Shown: piece by piece, positions 1 through 6,762 of the stretch | Layout of the letters: each line of letters begins with the position of its first letter | Position numbering within the stretch: position 1 is the stretch's first letter | Origin: RGIG6353 sp045653035 | GTDB lineage: Bacteria; Bacillota; Clostridia; Oscillospirales; SIG627 | Assembly: GCA_045653035.1 (NCBI GenBank) | Contig: JAZOLO010000019.1 | Coordinates: forward strand, 1-10,525 | Direction: 5' to 3' | DNA: 10,525 nt | Translations under genes and position numbers: made by a program | Notes under the pieces: model-generated | Databases searched by the model: none | What the model was told of the DNA's origin: nothing | The model's input: the letters and a program-made list of their open reading frames with translations, nothing else

Positions 1-132
1 CTCGTCGCTTTTAGTGTCAGCTGAAGCTTGGCCTTTTGGCTTTTTTTGATAGAAAACTTTTTATAAAAAAATTTCTATTATACTCTCTTTCTAAAATTTT
101 TATAATTATTTATTATAGTTTTCGTGGGGGTA
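1..132. other. Left-edge AT-rich intergenic stretch
   Basis: No gene is supported here. The plus-strand reading frames open at the left edge close at 22-24 or shortly after, so at most the last few codons of a neighbouring gene could be present. At about 28-47 a short GC-containing stem (GCC-TTTT-GGC, extendable with G-T pairs) is followed by seven T residues, which would fit a weak plus-strand intrinsic terminator for a gene to the left. From about 55 to 120 the sequence is very AT-rich with no motif I can name. Confidence 0.4.
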
Positions 133-169
133 CAAGGGGGAGTGCTTTTATAAAAAGCATTTCCCCTTG
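133..169. repeat. 17-bp hairpin downstream of the glycosylase gene
   Basis: Bases 133-149 pair with 153-169 (CAAGGGG with CCCCTTG at the base, TGCTTTT with AAAAGCA near the top), with two G-U pairs in the middle and a three-base ATA loop. The stem lies just past the glycosylase stop codon on the minus strand, so it may stabilise or end that transcript. No U-tract follows on the minus side, so it is not a canonical intrinsic terminator. Confidence 0.6.
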
Positions 170-176
170 AATAAAT

Positions 177-1025
177 TCAATTTTCTATATATCTTTCGTT
201 ATAAAACAAATACTGCTGTGCGACGCCGCCCCACTTGCCAAGGTCTGGGGTATCACTAAAGTAGCGGGAGAAAACCTTTTTCATCCATACGTCAACAGGC
301 ACACATTCAAGTCTGCCCATTCCGTAAAGGAGCGTACAGGCGGCAACCTTGTCACCCACACCCTTTATGATTTTAAGCTTTTCTCTCGCCTCGTCGGTGG
401 AAAGGGAGAGAAGCTCCTCCTCGTTTATTTCACCCGACACAAGCCTTGTTGCCGCATCAAGTATGTATTTTGTCCTGAAACCGAGACGACATTCGGAAAG
501 TCCCTTTTCTCCTGCATCGAGAAGTGCCTCGGGGGTGGGGAATGAAAAGTACGTCTCACCCTCACATACGAAGGCTTCACCGAAGCGTCTTGATATTTCA
601 GATACGTTCTTTTTTATTCTGGGTATGTTGTTATTCTGGGATATTATAAAGGAAATCAGTGCTTCAACAAAGCTTTGCTTCAGTATTCTTATACCAAAAC
701 CTCGTTCAATTGCCTTTTCCATAGCCTCTCGCTCCCCTCCTGAAAAGGGTGAAAGGAAGCTTTCTGCCATATCAGCGTATGAATGATATGGGTCGAAAAA
801 GCTATCGCAAGGCTGGTCTGAAAAATATTCTATATACCCCGTCGTGTCGCATTTCGGAATTTTAAGAAGGCTTTTACCAACTACTCCCGAGATGAAGTCA
901 CCCGATTCCTCGAAACGGAAGCACTGACCGCAGTCGAAGGTCTTAAATGGGGAGAACAGGTCTTTTTCTGGTAGCGTTATTTTTCTTTTCGTTGTGATTT
1001 TTGTAAGTGTTTTTTCTTTTAACAT
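177..1025 (-). CDS. ogg: 8-oxoguanine DNA glycosylase/AP lyase (OGG1-type, HhH-GPD)
   Basis: This protein probably removes 8-oxoguanine from DNA and nicks the abasic site in base excision repair. The 282-residue length and layout match bacterial OGG1-like glycosylases. Residues about 17-105 form the N-terminal OGG domain (KTFDCGQCFRF at 28-38). SQNNNIPRI (129-137) matches the 8-oxoG-binding Asn segment of human OGG1. The helix-hairpin-helix is KGVGDKVAACTLL (221-233), with Lys226 as the expected Schiff-base lysine. VPVDVWM (242-248) carries Asp245, the expected catalytic aspartate. All key residues are present, so it should be active. The ATG start is kept because it gives the family's N-terminus, although the ribosome site before it is weak. 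It is divergent from the DUF6062-like gene, with 71 bp between them. Confidence 0.93.
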   Translation of the reverse strand: MLKEKTLTKITTKRKITLPEKDLFSPFKTFDCGQCFRFEESGDFISGVVGKSLLKIPKCDTTGYIEYFSDQPCDSFFDPYHSYADMAESFLSPFSGGEREAMEKAIERGFGIRILKQSFVEALISFIISQNNNIPRIKKNVSEISRRFGEAFVCEGETYFSFPTPEALLDAGEKGLSECRLGFRTKYILDAATRLVSGEINEEELLSLSTDEAREKLKIIKGVGDKVAACTLLYGMGRLECVPVDVWMKKVFSRYFSDTPDLGKWGGVAQQYLFYNERYIEN

Positions 1026-1035
1026 AAGCTTTCTA

Positions 1036-1064
1036 TTGATTAAATAACAAAAATATGATAAAAT
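1036..1064 (+). promoter_or_regulatory. Sigma-A promoter for the DUF6062-like gene
   Basis: TTGATT at 1036-1041 and TAAAAT at 1059-1064 are separated by 17 bp. A TG at 1056-1057 one base before the -10 makes it an extended -10 promoter. The start of transcription would be near 1071, and a GGAAGGG ribosome site at 1083-1089 precedes the ATG at 1097. Confidence 0.6.
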
Positions 1065-1096
1065 CGAAATAAAGATTTTAACGGAAGGGAAATTTT

Positions 1097-1768
1097 ATGG
1101 AAAAAATTTATACAATACCCGTCAACGACGCTTTTAACGTACAAGACGGCTGTCCTTTTTGCAGAATGTATAAAACCCTTGAGGATAACGAGCTTGAGAT
1201 AATTCTCGGAGCTTCAATGATAGAGCCCGATAAAAGAATAAAAACAAATAAGCTTGGCTTTTGCCGTGAGCACTACGAAAAGATGTTCGGCATGAAAAAC
1301 CGTTTAAGCCTTGCCCTTATGCTTGAGAGCCATCTTGACGAGGTGATAAAGGGTCTTTCGGGAGGCGGTCTTTTCAAGGATAAGCTGACCTCTGCCGTCG
1401 ATTATCTTTCCTCTCACGCTACCACCTGCTACGTGTGCAAAAGAATTGAAAACAACTTTGAAAAGATGATAGAGTGTGCGGTCATTCTTTGGGAGACCGA
1501 TGAGGAATTCCGACACAAGTTCGAGAATACTCCCTATTTCTGTATTCACCACTACGAGAGAATGCTGAAAACCGCAGGGGCGTTTGTTTCAAAGAAGAAG
1601 CGCTCGGATTTTTACGCAGCTGCTTCAAAAATAGAAAACGCTTATCTTGAAACCCTCAAAGAGGACGTATCGTGGTTTTGTAAAAAGTTCGACTACCGCT
1701 ATGATGCGGAGCCCTGGGGCAATTCAAAGGACGCTGTTGAAAGAGCTATAAAGAGTATTTATCACTAG
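1097..1768 (+). CDS. DUF6062-like protein with duplicated CxxC...CxxH motif
   Basis: This 223-residue soluble protein resembles the DUF6062 family of Firmicutes, whose function I do not know. Two similar halves are visible. In the first, Cys19-x2-Cys22 is followed by Cys56-x2-His59. In the second, Cys111-x2-Cys114 is followed by Cys149-x2-His152. This spacing suggests two zinc-binding (or, less likely, redox) sites formed by an internal duplication. The C-terminus (about 200-221) is a basic/acidic helix. There is no signal peptide or membrane segment. The start is supported by GGAAGGG eight bases upstream and by an extended -10 promoter. The gene converges on rex and their stop codons overlap. 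The family assignment is from recall of the motif pattern; the motifs are read directly. Confidence 0.8.
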   Translation: MEKIYTIPVNDAFNVQDGCPFCRMYKTLEDNELEIILGASMIEPDKRIKTNKLGFCREHYEKMFGMKNRLSLALMLESHLDEVIKGLSGGGLFKDKLTSAVDYLSSHATTCYVCKRIENNFEKMIECAVILWETDEEFRHKFENTPYFCIHHYERMLKTAGAFVSKKKRSDFYAAASKIENAYLETLKEDVSWFCKKFDYRYDAEPWGNSKDAVERAIKSIYH

Positions 1769-2397
1769 TATTCCTGTACGTCGTAGCACAGCTTCATGAG
1801 ACTGTCTCCCATGTAAACGTTCTCAACGCTGACACTTTTGCCAGGTATTGAAATCTCGGCGTTAGTGAAGTTCCAGAAGCCCTTAACTCCTGCGTTTGCA
1901 AGGACTGTGGCAACGGGAAGAGCTTCGCTCTTAGGGAGGGTGAGGATTGCGATATCAACTCTGTTTTCAAGACAGAAGCGGTGGGATTCGGCAACGTTCT
2001 TAACTGTAATTCCCGCAACCTCAGTGCCTACCACGTCGGAGCTTACGTCGAAGAGTGCAACGAGGTCAACGCCCGAACGCGTAAGAGTTGTGTGATTGGC
2101 AAGTGCCTGACCGAGATGTCCGACACCTACGATTACTGCATTAAAACGCTTTGTTACACCGAGTATCTCGGCAAGGTTATCGCGGAGTGTCTTGACGTTG
2201 TAGCCGTAGCCCTGCTGACCGAAGCCACCGAAGCAGTTAAGGTCCTGTCTTATCTGTGAGGCTGTAACGTTTATAAGCCTTGATAAATCCTTGGAGGATA
2301 TTTTTTCAATCCCGTTTCTGGAGAGGTCTTCAAGATGTCTGTAGTACTTCGGAAGCCTTCTTAAAACAGGCGTTGAAATCTTTTTATCATTCTTCAT
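1765..2397 (-). CDS. rex: Redox-sensing transcriptional repressor Rex
   Basis: Rex represses fermentation and respiration genes and leaves DNA when the NADH/NAD+ ratio rises. The 210-residue protein has the usual two parts. A winged helix at about 5-80 includes ISSKDLSRLINVTASQIRQD (33-52) and the wing FGGFGQQGYGYNV (56-68). A Rossmann NAD(H)-binding domain has GVGHLG at 91-96, and a C-terminal swapped helix ends in LMKLCYDVQEY. The ATG is preceded by AAGGAG. Length and motifs are normal. It is transcribed leftward like tsaD but is separated from it by about 218 bp containing two strong hairpins, so it probably has its own promoter. I saw no convincing Rex operator directly before rex itself. 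Confidence 0.96.
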   Translation of the reverse strand: MKNDKKISTPVLRRLPKYYRHLEDLSRNGIEKISSKDLSRLINVTASQIRQDLNCFGGFGQQGYGYNVKTLRDNLAEILGVTKRFNAVIVGVGHLGQALANHTTLTRSGVDLVALFDVSSDVVGTEVAGITVKNVAESHRFCLENRVDIAILTLPKSEALPVATVLANAGVKGFWNFTNAEISIPGKSVSVENVYMGDSLMKLCYDVQEY

Positions 2398-2472
2398 TTT
2401 TATGTCTCCTTGTATAAAAATTGGAGGATGGGATTATGAAATTTCGTTAAAGACGCTAAATAGAATTTGCAT

Positions 2473-2499
2473 AAAAATGTGCAAGTTTTGCACATTTTT
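2473..2499. terminator. Bidirectional hairpin terminator between tsaD and rex
   Basis: A perfect 12-bp stem (2473-2484 with 2488-2499) has a three-base loop. The A-rich 5' side and the run of five T at the 3' side give a T-tract on either strand. It would end leftward tsaD transcription before rex. Confidence 0.6.
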
Positions 2500-2562
2500 A
2501 ACAGGGTTTTCCACAGATTTTGCCCTGAAAAATCCAAAAAAGACCTTATCTTAAGACTTTTT

Positions 2563-2599
2563 AAACAAAGTTTTCCACAGCTTGTGGGAAACTTTGTTT
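2563..2599 (-). terminator. 17-bp hairpin just after tsaD
   Basis: Bases 2563-2579 pair with 2583-2599 with one G-T wobble and a three-base loop. The stem begins 16 bp past the tsaD stop on the minus strand and ends in TTTGTTT, so it fits a transcript-ending or 3'-stabilising structure for the galU-rimI-tsaD operon. Each stem contains TTTTCCACA or its variant, which gives an incidental DnaA-box resemblance. Confidence 0.6.
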
Positions 2600-2615
2600 G
2601 CATTTTCTTGCATAT

Positions 2616-3626
2616 TTAGTTTACGAATTTACCGTTTACAGGGTTTGCGTTTAACGTAATATCGGCAAAATTCGAGTCAAGAAATTCATAGTAGCCTTGG
2701 GCTGCAATCATGGCTCCGTTGTCACCGCAAAGGGAGAGGGGGGGCATGAAAAGGGATACGTTTTTCTTCTTCGCAAGAGCTTCAACTGTTTGTCTTATGT
2801 GAGAGTTTGCACTGACACCCCCTGCAAGCACAAGGGTAGGAAGTGCGAAGTCGTCAATGGCGTGAGAGAGTCTGTTTTCTATAGTGTCGCACACCGCTGC
2901 CGTAAAGCTTGCCGCAACGTCCTCGGGACTTACGCTTTCTCCTTTTTGCTCTGCGTTGTGGAGATAGTTTATAACGGCAGTTTTGAGTCCCGAATAGGAA
3001 AAGTCATAGGGTGCATCCTTGACGGTAGCACGGGGGAAGGGAATAGCGTTTTTGTCACCCTTCTTTGCAAGAGCGTCCATTTCAGCTCCGCCTGGGTATC
3101 CTATACCCATAACTCTTGCCACCTTGTCAAAGGCTTCGCCTGCCGCATCGTCTCTTGTAATACCGACGGTTTCATAGTCGGTGAAGCTGTTTACCTTTAA
3201 AAGGGAGGTGTGTCCTCCCGATATGACGAGAGCGAGAAACGGAGGCTTTAAATCTTCGTGTGCAAGATAGTTTGCCGCTACGTGTCCTCTTATGTGGTTT
3301 ACCGCAATGAGAGGCTTATGGGATGCGTAGGCAAGGGACTTTGCAAAGTTTACGCCAACAAGAAGTGCACCTACAAGGCCGGGTCTGTAGGTTACGGCTA
3401 TAGCATCTATATCTTTTATTTTCATTTCCGCTTCAAGAAGTGCATCCTCAGTAAGAGAGCTTATCGCCTCGATGTGAGCACGGGATGCTATCTCGGGCAC
3501 AACACCGCCGAAGCGTTTATGCATTTCTATCTGGGAGAGTATTTTACAGGAAATAGTTTTTCTTCCGTCCTCTACGACCGCAACCGAGGTTTCGTCGCAG
3601 GAGGACTCAATAGCGAGTATCTTCAA
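2616..3626 (-). CDS. tsaD: tRNA N6-adenosine threonylcarbamoyltransferase TsaD
   Basis: TsaD transfers the threonylcarbamoyl group from TC-AMP to A37 of ANN-decoding tRNAs, working with TsaB and TsaE. The 336-residue length is typical. The ASKHA-fold motifs are present: ESSCDETSVAVV (7-18), the metal ligands His111 and His115 in HIRGH, SGGHT (136-140), and the C-terminal ligand Asp302 in CGDNGAMIA. The start is a TTG codon at 3624-3626: it gives the conserved MKILAIESSCDET N-terminus and has AAGGA eight bases upstream, inside the end of rimI. TsaD is the last gene of a galU-rimI-tsaD operon. The rimI-tsaD pairing is common in Firmicutes, where tsaB often precedes them; tsaB is not in this window. 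Confidence 0.97.
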   Translation of the reverse strand: MKILAIESSCDETSVAVVEDGRKTISCKILSQIEMHKRFGGVVPEIASRAHIEAISSLTEDALLEAEMKIKDIDAIAVTYRPGLVGALLVGVNFAKSLAYASHKPLIAVNHIRGHVAANYLAHEDLKPPFLALVISGGHTSLLKVNSFTDYETVGITRDDAAGEAFDKVARVMGIGYPGGAEMDALAKKGDKNAIPFPRATVKDAPYDFSYSGLKTAVINYLHNAEQKGESVSPEDVAASFTAAVCDTIENRLSHAIDDFALPTLVLAGGVSANSHIRQTVEALAKKKNVSLFMPPLSLCGDNGAMIAAQGYYEFLDSNFADITLNANPVNGKFVN

Positions 3627-3630
3627 AATT

Positions 3631-4068
3631 TCAGTCCTTATTAAAATAGTAGTTCATTATAACGGCATCTTCTTTCGGCTTTGAATAAAAGCCGCGTCTT
3701 GTGCCAACCGCCTTAAATCCGCACTTCTCATAAAGGCGGCGGGCAGGTGTGTTGGACTCTCTTACCTCAAGGGTTATGTAGTCAAGAGAAAGGGTATCAC
3801 CAAGCCTTAACGCTTCTCTTACAAGGGCTTCTCCAATACCGAGACCTCTCTTTTCGGGGTGTACCGCAACGTTCGTTATACTGCCCTCGCCCGATACTGT
3901 GTAAAGCCCGATATATCCTAAAACGCTCTCCTCCTCAAAAACGAGAAAGTGTGAAAAGGGACTGTCAAGGGAGTCGAGAAACGATTTTTCACTCCAGGGG
4001 TCGGAAAAGCAAAGCTTTTCTATTTCCGCCGCTTCTGCCACATGCCCTTTTTCAAAAGCCTTTATCAT
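3631..4068 (-). CDS. rimI: Ribosomal protein S18-alanine N-acetyltransferase RimI
   Basis: This is a GNAT-fold acetyltransferase that uses acetyl-CoA to acetylate the N-terminal alanine of ribosomal protein S18 or related substrates. The 145-residue length matches the family. The acetyl-CoA pyrophosphate loop is seen as HPEKRGLGIGEAL (70-82). The following ITLEVRESNTPARRLYEKCGF (98-118) contains the RimI-typical Glu101 and Asn106 and the general-acid candidate Tyr113. The ribosome site AAAGGG lies inside the end of galU, and the gap to galU is 3 bp. The gap to tsaD is 4 bp, which makes translational coupling likely. The exact substrate is inferred from the family and the tsaD neighbour. Confidence 0.93.
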   Translation of the reverse strand: MIKAFEKGHVAEAAEIEKLCFSDPWSEKSFLDSLDSPFSHFLVFEEESVLGYIGLYTVSGEGSITNVAVHPEKRGLGIGEALVREALRLGDTLSLDYITLEVRESNTPARRLYEKCGFKAVGTRRGFYSKPKEDAVIMNYYFNKD

Positions 4069-4071
4069 AGA

Positions 4072-4944
4072 TTAAAGCCCTTTGACAAATTCTTTGAGCC
4101 AGGCTTTCAGGTCTTCACCTATTTCGTCGTGCTTGATGCCAAAGCATATACCCGCCTTGAGAAGTCCGAGCTTCGAGCCCATATCGTGATGAGTCCCGGG
4201 ATAAGCATAAGCCATCATGCCCTCCCGTCTTGCAAGCTGACACATAGCGTCGGTAAGCTGAATTTCACCGCCAGCACCTGGGTTGAGGTTTTCAATTATG
4301 GGGAATATTTCAGGGGGAAGCACTACACGTCCAAGTATAGAATAAAGTGAAAAAGCTTCTTCAGGCGTGGCTGGTTTTTCTATCATATCGGTACAGCGGA
4401 ATACGTTTTCTTCAAGCTCTTCGAGCTTAAGAGAGGAGTATTTTGTAATCTGTTCAGGAAGAACTGCTTTAACACCTGCAGTACCAAGTCCGAAGCGTTC
4501 GTATATTTCGATGAGGCTCTTTGTGGTAGGGTAGTCTGCTTCTATAAGGTCGTCCCCGTAAAGCACTGCAAAGGGCTCGTTACCTATAAATTCCTTTGCA
4601 CAAAGGACAGCGTGGCCAAGACCCTTTGCTTCTTTTTGACGTATAAAGGTTATGTTTGCAATATTGGCAATAGCGCGAAGCTTTTCAAGCTCCTCTCTTT
4701 TGCCCTTCTTTTCAAGGTGACGCTCGTATTCGGGAGAGTAGTCGAAATAGTCCTCGATACACTCCTTACCTCTGTTTGTAATAATGAGTATATCGGTTAT
4801 TCCCGAGTTTACCGCTTCTTCTATCTGATACTGCATTACAGGCTTGTCTACAATGGGCATCATTTCCTTGGGAACTGCCTTTGCAACAGGGAGCATTCTC
4901 GTACCGAGTCCTGCCGCAGGAATGACCGCTTTTCTTACTTTCAT
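4072..4944 (-). CDS. galU: UTP-glucose-1-phosphate uridylyltransferase GalU
   Basis: GalU makes UDP-glucose from UTP and glucose-1-phosphate, supplying polysaccharide, glycolipid and galactose pathways. The 290-residue protein has the nucleotidyltransferase signature AAGLGTRMLPVAKAVPKEMMP (10-30), with Lys26 as the expected phosphate-binding lysine. GDD at 130-132 provides the metal-binding aspartates. GAGGEIQLTDAM in the C-terminal third is also typical. The ATG has AAGGAG nine bases upstream. It is the first gene of the galU-rimI-tsaD operon and has a consensus sigma-A promoter. Being in an operon with translation-related genes is unusual for a sugar-nucleotide enzyme and may only reflect local gene order. 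Confidence 0.97.
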   Translation of the reverse strand: MKVRKAVIPAAGLGTRMLPVAKAVPKEMMPIVDKPVMQYQIEEAVNSGITDILIITNRGKECIEDYFDYSPEYERHLEKKGKREELEKLRAIANIANITFIRQKEAKGLGHAVLCAKEFIGNEPFAVLYGDDLIEADYPTTKSLIEIYERFGLGTAGVKAVLPEQITKYSSLKLEELEENVFRCTDMIEKPATPEEAFSLYSILGRVVLPPEIFPIIENLNPGAGGEIQLTDAMCQLARREGMMAYAYPGTHHDMGSKLGLLKAGICFGIKHDEIGEDLKAWLKEFVKGL

Positions 4945-4960
4945 ATCTGTCTCCTTGATT

Positions 4961-4977
4961 TTGTTAAAATTTAACCA
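4961..4977. promoter_or_regulatory. Operator-like palindrome in the galU leader
   Basis: GTTAAA and TTTAAC (4963-4968, 4970-4975) flank a single A, extended on the left by TT. The site lies immediately downstream of the predicted galU transcription start, where a bound protein would block transcription. It resembles a Rex site (TTGTTAA-N4-TTAACAA), but the spacing is one base short and the right end reads CCA instead of CAA. The assignment to Rex is therefore weak. Confidence 0.3.
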
Positions 4978-4986
4978 TCTTGAATT

Positions 4987-5015
4987 ATTATATAATAAGT
5001 AAGTAGTTTTGTCAA
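4987..5015 (-). promoter_or_regulatory. Consensus sigma-A promoter for galU-rimI-tsaD
   Basis: On the minus strand TTGACA (5010-5015) and TATAAT (4987-4992) are both perfect, with a 17-bp spacer. Transcription should start near 4980, about 36 nt before the galU ATG. Confidence 0.85.
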
Positions 5016-5066
5016 TACGAAAAGAGGCGTACGTAACAAAAACCGCAAGTAAAATTTATATTTGTA

Positions 5067-5095
5067 TTTACAAAAAAATGAAATTATGATATAAT
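5067..5095 (+). promoter_or_regulatory. Extended -10 promoter for the membrane protein gene
   Basis: TTTACA (5067-5072) and TATAAT (5090-5095) are 17 bp apart, and a TG at 5087-5088 extends the -10. It is divergent from the galU promoter, with about 50 bp between the two -35 boxes. Confidence 0.8.
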
Positions 5096-5136
5096 CAAAA
5101 AAACAGTAAATTTCATTAAATTCAAGAGGTCATAAT

Positions 5137-5535
5137 ATGAAAAAAATATTGTCTCAATTATATACCGCACTTTGCCATTTTGCACTCGCCTTCTCGGGAA
5201 TAATAATTTTCTTTTGGCTCTCTTTTCCCACACAGACGAGCTATATCGACCACAGCAACCTGACTGTGTTTTTCAGATTTGCACTTGCCTTTGGCATCTC
5301 TTCTGTTCTCTTTGCACTTCCGAGGAATTTCCCTTATGCGATAAAGGTGGTGCTTCACTTTATTGTAAATGCAATAATGTTTATTTTAACCATTGCAAAC
5401 GTTGGAGAAAGCAATCAGCTAAGAACGTTTATTGTAGTTGCATTTTTCACTTTCGTGTATGCAGTCGTTTTCGGTATTGTAAAGGGAATAGGTGCAATAG
5501 TTAAAATAAATGAAGAATCTAAAAAAATATATTAA
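5137..5535 (+). CDS. Four-helix membrane protein, DUF3021-like
   Basis: This 132-residue hydrophobic protein has four predicted membrane helices at about 12-32, 44-62, 67-88 and 96-120. It has a short loop (about 33-43) after helix 1 and a charged C-terminal tail (INEESKKIY). Size, helix number and the N-terminal lysines resemble DUF3021-type membrane proteins of Firmicutes, whose function is not established; the resemblance is from general layout, so the family call is tentative. There is no catalytic motif. It is a single-gene unit: extended -10 promoter, AGAGG ribosome site eight bases before the ATG, and a strong terminator 11 bp after the stop. It is the last host gene before the integrated element. 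Confidence 0.75.
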   Translation: MKKILSQLYTALCHFALAFSGIIIFFWLSFPTQTSYIDHSNLTVFFRFALAFGISSVLFALPRNFPYAIKVVLHFIVNAIMFILTIANVGESNQLRTFIVVAFFTFVYAVVFGIVKGIGAIVKINEESKKIY

Positions 5536-5546
5536 ATTCTAAAACA

Positions 5547-5589
5547 AAAAACTCCTATGGCAAAATTATAATGCCATAGGAGTTTTTTC
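5547..5589. terminator. Strong bidirectional intrinsic terminator
   Basis: A 12-bp GC-containing stem (5551-5562 with 5572-5583) with a nine-base loop is extended by A-T pairs and followed by a T-run (5583-5588). It ends transcription of the membrane protein gene. The A-run on the left makes it work from the right as well, shielding the host gene from the tRNA locus. Confidence 0.9.
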
Positions 5590-5636
5590 GTCGTCTGCCC
5601 TATCAGGCTTCGAGTCCCCTCTGATTTTCTATATAA

Positions 5637-5668
5637 ACAAAAAACAGGCCTACCGACCTGTTTTTTTG
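5637..5668. terminator. Intrinsic terminator after the tRNA 3' end
   Basis: AAAACAGG (5641-5648) pairs with CCTGTTTT (5657-5664) around an eight-base loop. There are A/T-runs on both sides, so it can act on either strand. On the minus strand it follows the tRNA CCA end by about 8 bp, as expected of the native terminator of the invaded tRNA gene. Confidence 0.75.
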
Positions 5669-5672
5669 TTTA

Positions 5673-5698
5673 TGGGGTGAGTGATGGGACTCGAACCC
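5673..5698 (-). other. Displaced tRNA 3' end (tRNA-His-like): element attachment site
   Basis: Read on the minus strand, the sequence gives GGG, the T-loop TTCGAGT, CCCAT, a seven-base acceptor strand CACTCAC, a discriminator C and CCA. A discriminator C is a hallmark of tRNA-His, and the segment closely follows Firmicutes tRNA-His 3' ends. No D-arm or anticodon arm lies upstream (5699-5750), so this is only a 3' fragment. With the integrase gene starting 50 bp to the right and a native-type terminator on the left, it is best read as the att site left when an element inserted into a tRNA gene. The rebuilt tRNA should be at the far right end, outside the window. The 26-bp length is a lower estimate of the core. 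Confidence 0.72.
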
Positions 5699-5751
5699 CC
5701 AATAAAATGCCGTATATAAGGCTAAAACAAGCCTACTACATCATTTTTACA

Positions 5752-6747
5752 TTATTTGTTGAAAAAATCGTTCAATTTTGACGCATATTCCTTCTGTCTC
5801 GCTTGTCTGATATGAGTGTAAATATCCTGCGTCATTGCTATCGTACTGTGTCCCAAAAGGTACTGTGCATCCTTTGCCTCAAGACCTGCCTCGAATAGAA
5901 TAGTAGCATAACCGTGTCGTAGTTGATGTGCGGTAACAGTCGTGTTATTTCTTCTTTGCCACTGCTTCCATTTTCTTGTAAGCATTGAGTCGTGCCACAT
6001 CTCCCCTTTGTTGTTGGGGAAGATAAGACCCGTTTTGGACTTGTCAAGTCTTTCGGCGAGCTTGTCAAGAAGAACAACGTCTCTGAAACCTGCTTCGGTT
6101 TTTGTTGATTTAATGTATGGTTTATTTTCCTTAAAGCCAACGGCTTTATTGATGTGAATAATTTTCTTCTCCCAGTCGATATCCTCGTACGTAACAGCAA
6201 GTGCTTCACCGCGTCTGCAGCCGGTATAGAGAAGGAAGAAGGGGAGTAGCCAATCACTGTTCTCCACTGTTTCAAAATCAATGTCCGTGGGGAGCTCTCT
6301 TTTTTTCTTAGGGAGTCCCTTGGGGAGTTGAACGGCAGAACAGGGGTTGTGCATTATGTCACCGTTTATAATTGCTTTATTAAAAATCATATTGATAACG
6401 TTGAGCTGTGTGGATATTACCTTTTGCGAATACTTTTTAAGCTGTAACGCTTTAAGTAAATTTGCTATTTCCTGTGCGGTAATATCCTTTATGTATCTGT
6501 CCTTAAAGGTTTCAACAGCACAAACAAAACGTGCATGATAGCCGTGCATCGTAGAGTGAACTACCTTTTCGGAATGCTCCTCCCACCAATTCTCAGCTAC
6601 TTCGGAGAACAGTATTCCGCCTTCCTGCTGTTCTTCAAAGTTTTTTATCTTCTTAAGAACGTCGGCTTTGGTTTTGCCATAAAAGTATTTTCTTTTTCCG
6701 TTTATGGTCATAGCCTCTTGCCATAATCCGTCAGAGCGTCTTGTCAT
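5752..6747 (-). CDS. int: Tyrosine recombinase/integrase of the element
   Basis: This phage-type integrase catalyses site-specific insertion and excision at the tRNA att site. It has 331 residues, the usual length. Residues about 1-42 form an arm-binding N-terminal domain, and residues about 46-135 the SAM-like core-binding domain. The catalytic domain is at about 150-320. The catalytic set is complete: Arg178 (TGCRRGEAL), Lys216 (STKTEAGFR), His274 and Arg277 (HQLRHGYAT), His300 (LLGHSTIAMT) and Tyr310 (DIYTHI). The start is supported by AAAGGAGA before the ATG. The gene ends 54 bp from the displaced tRNA end and reads toward it, the usual arrangement for tRNA-integrating elements. Confidence 0.96.
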   Translation of the reverse strand: MTRRSDGLWQEAMTINGKRKYFYGKTKADVLKKIKNFEEQQEGGILFSEVAENWWEEHSEKVVHSTMHGYHARFVCAVETFKDRYIKDITAQEIANLLKALQLKKYSQKVISTQLNVINMIFNKAIINGDIMHNPCSAVQLPKGLPKKKRELPTDIDFETVENSDWLLPFFLLYTGCRRGEALAVTYEDIDWEKKIIHINKAVGFKENKPYIKSTKTEAGFRDVVLLDKLAERLDKSKTGLIFPNNKGEMWHDSMLTRKWKQWQRRNNTTVTAHQLRHGYATILFEAGLEAKDAQYLLGHSTIAMTQDIYTHIRQARQKEYASKLNDFFNK

Positions 6748-6762
6748 ATTGTTCTCCTTTCT

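Noticed and set aside
2400..2603. 67-codon minus-strand ORF between tsaD and rex
   Set aside because: It is made of the two hairpins and AT-rich spacer, and has no ribosome site or recognisable sequence.
5600..5640. A tRNA gene on the plus strand suggested by TTCGAGTCCC
   Set aside because: The five bases before the loop do not pair with those after it, there is no CCA end, and no anticodon or D-arm is found upstream.
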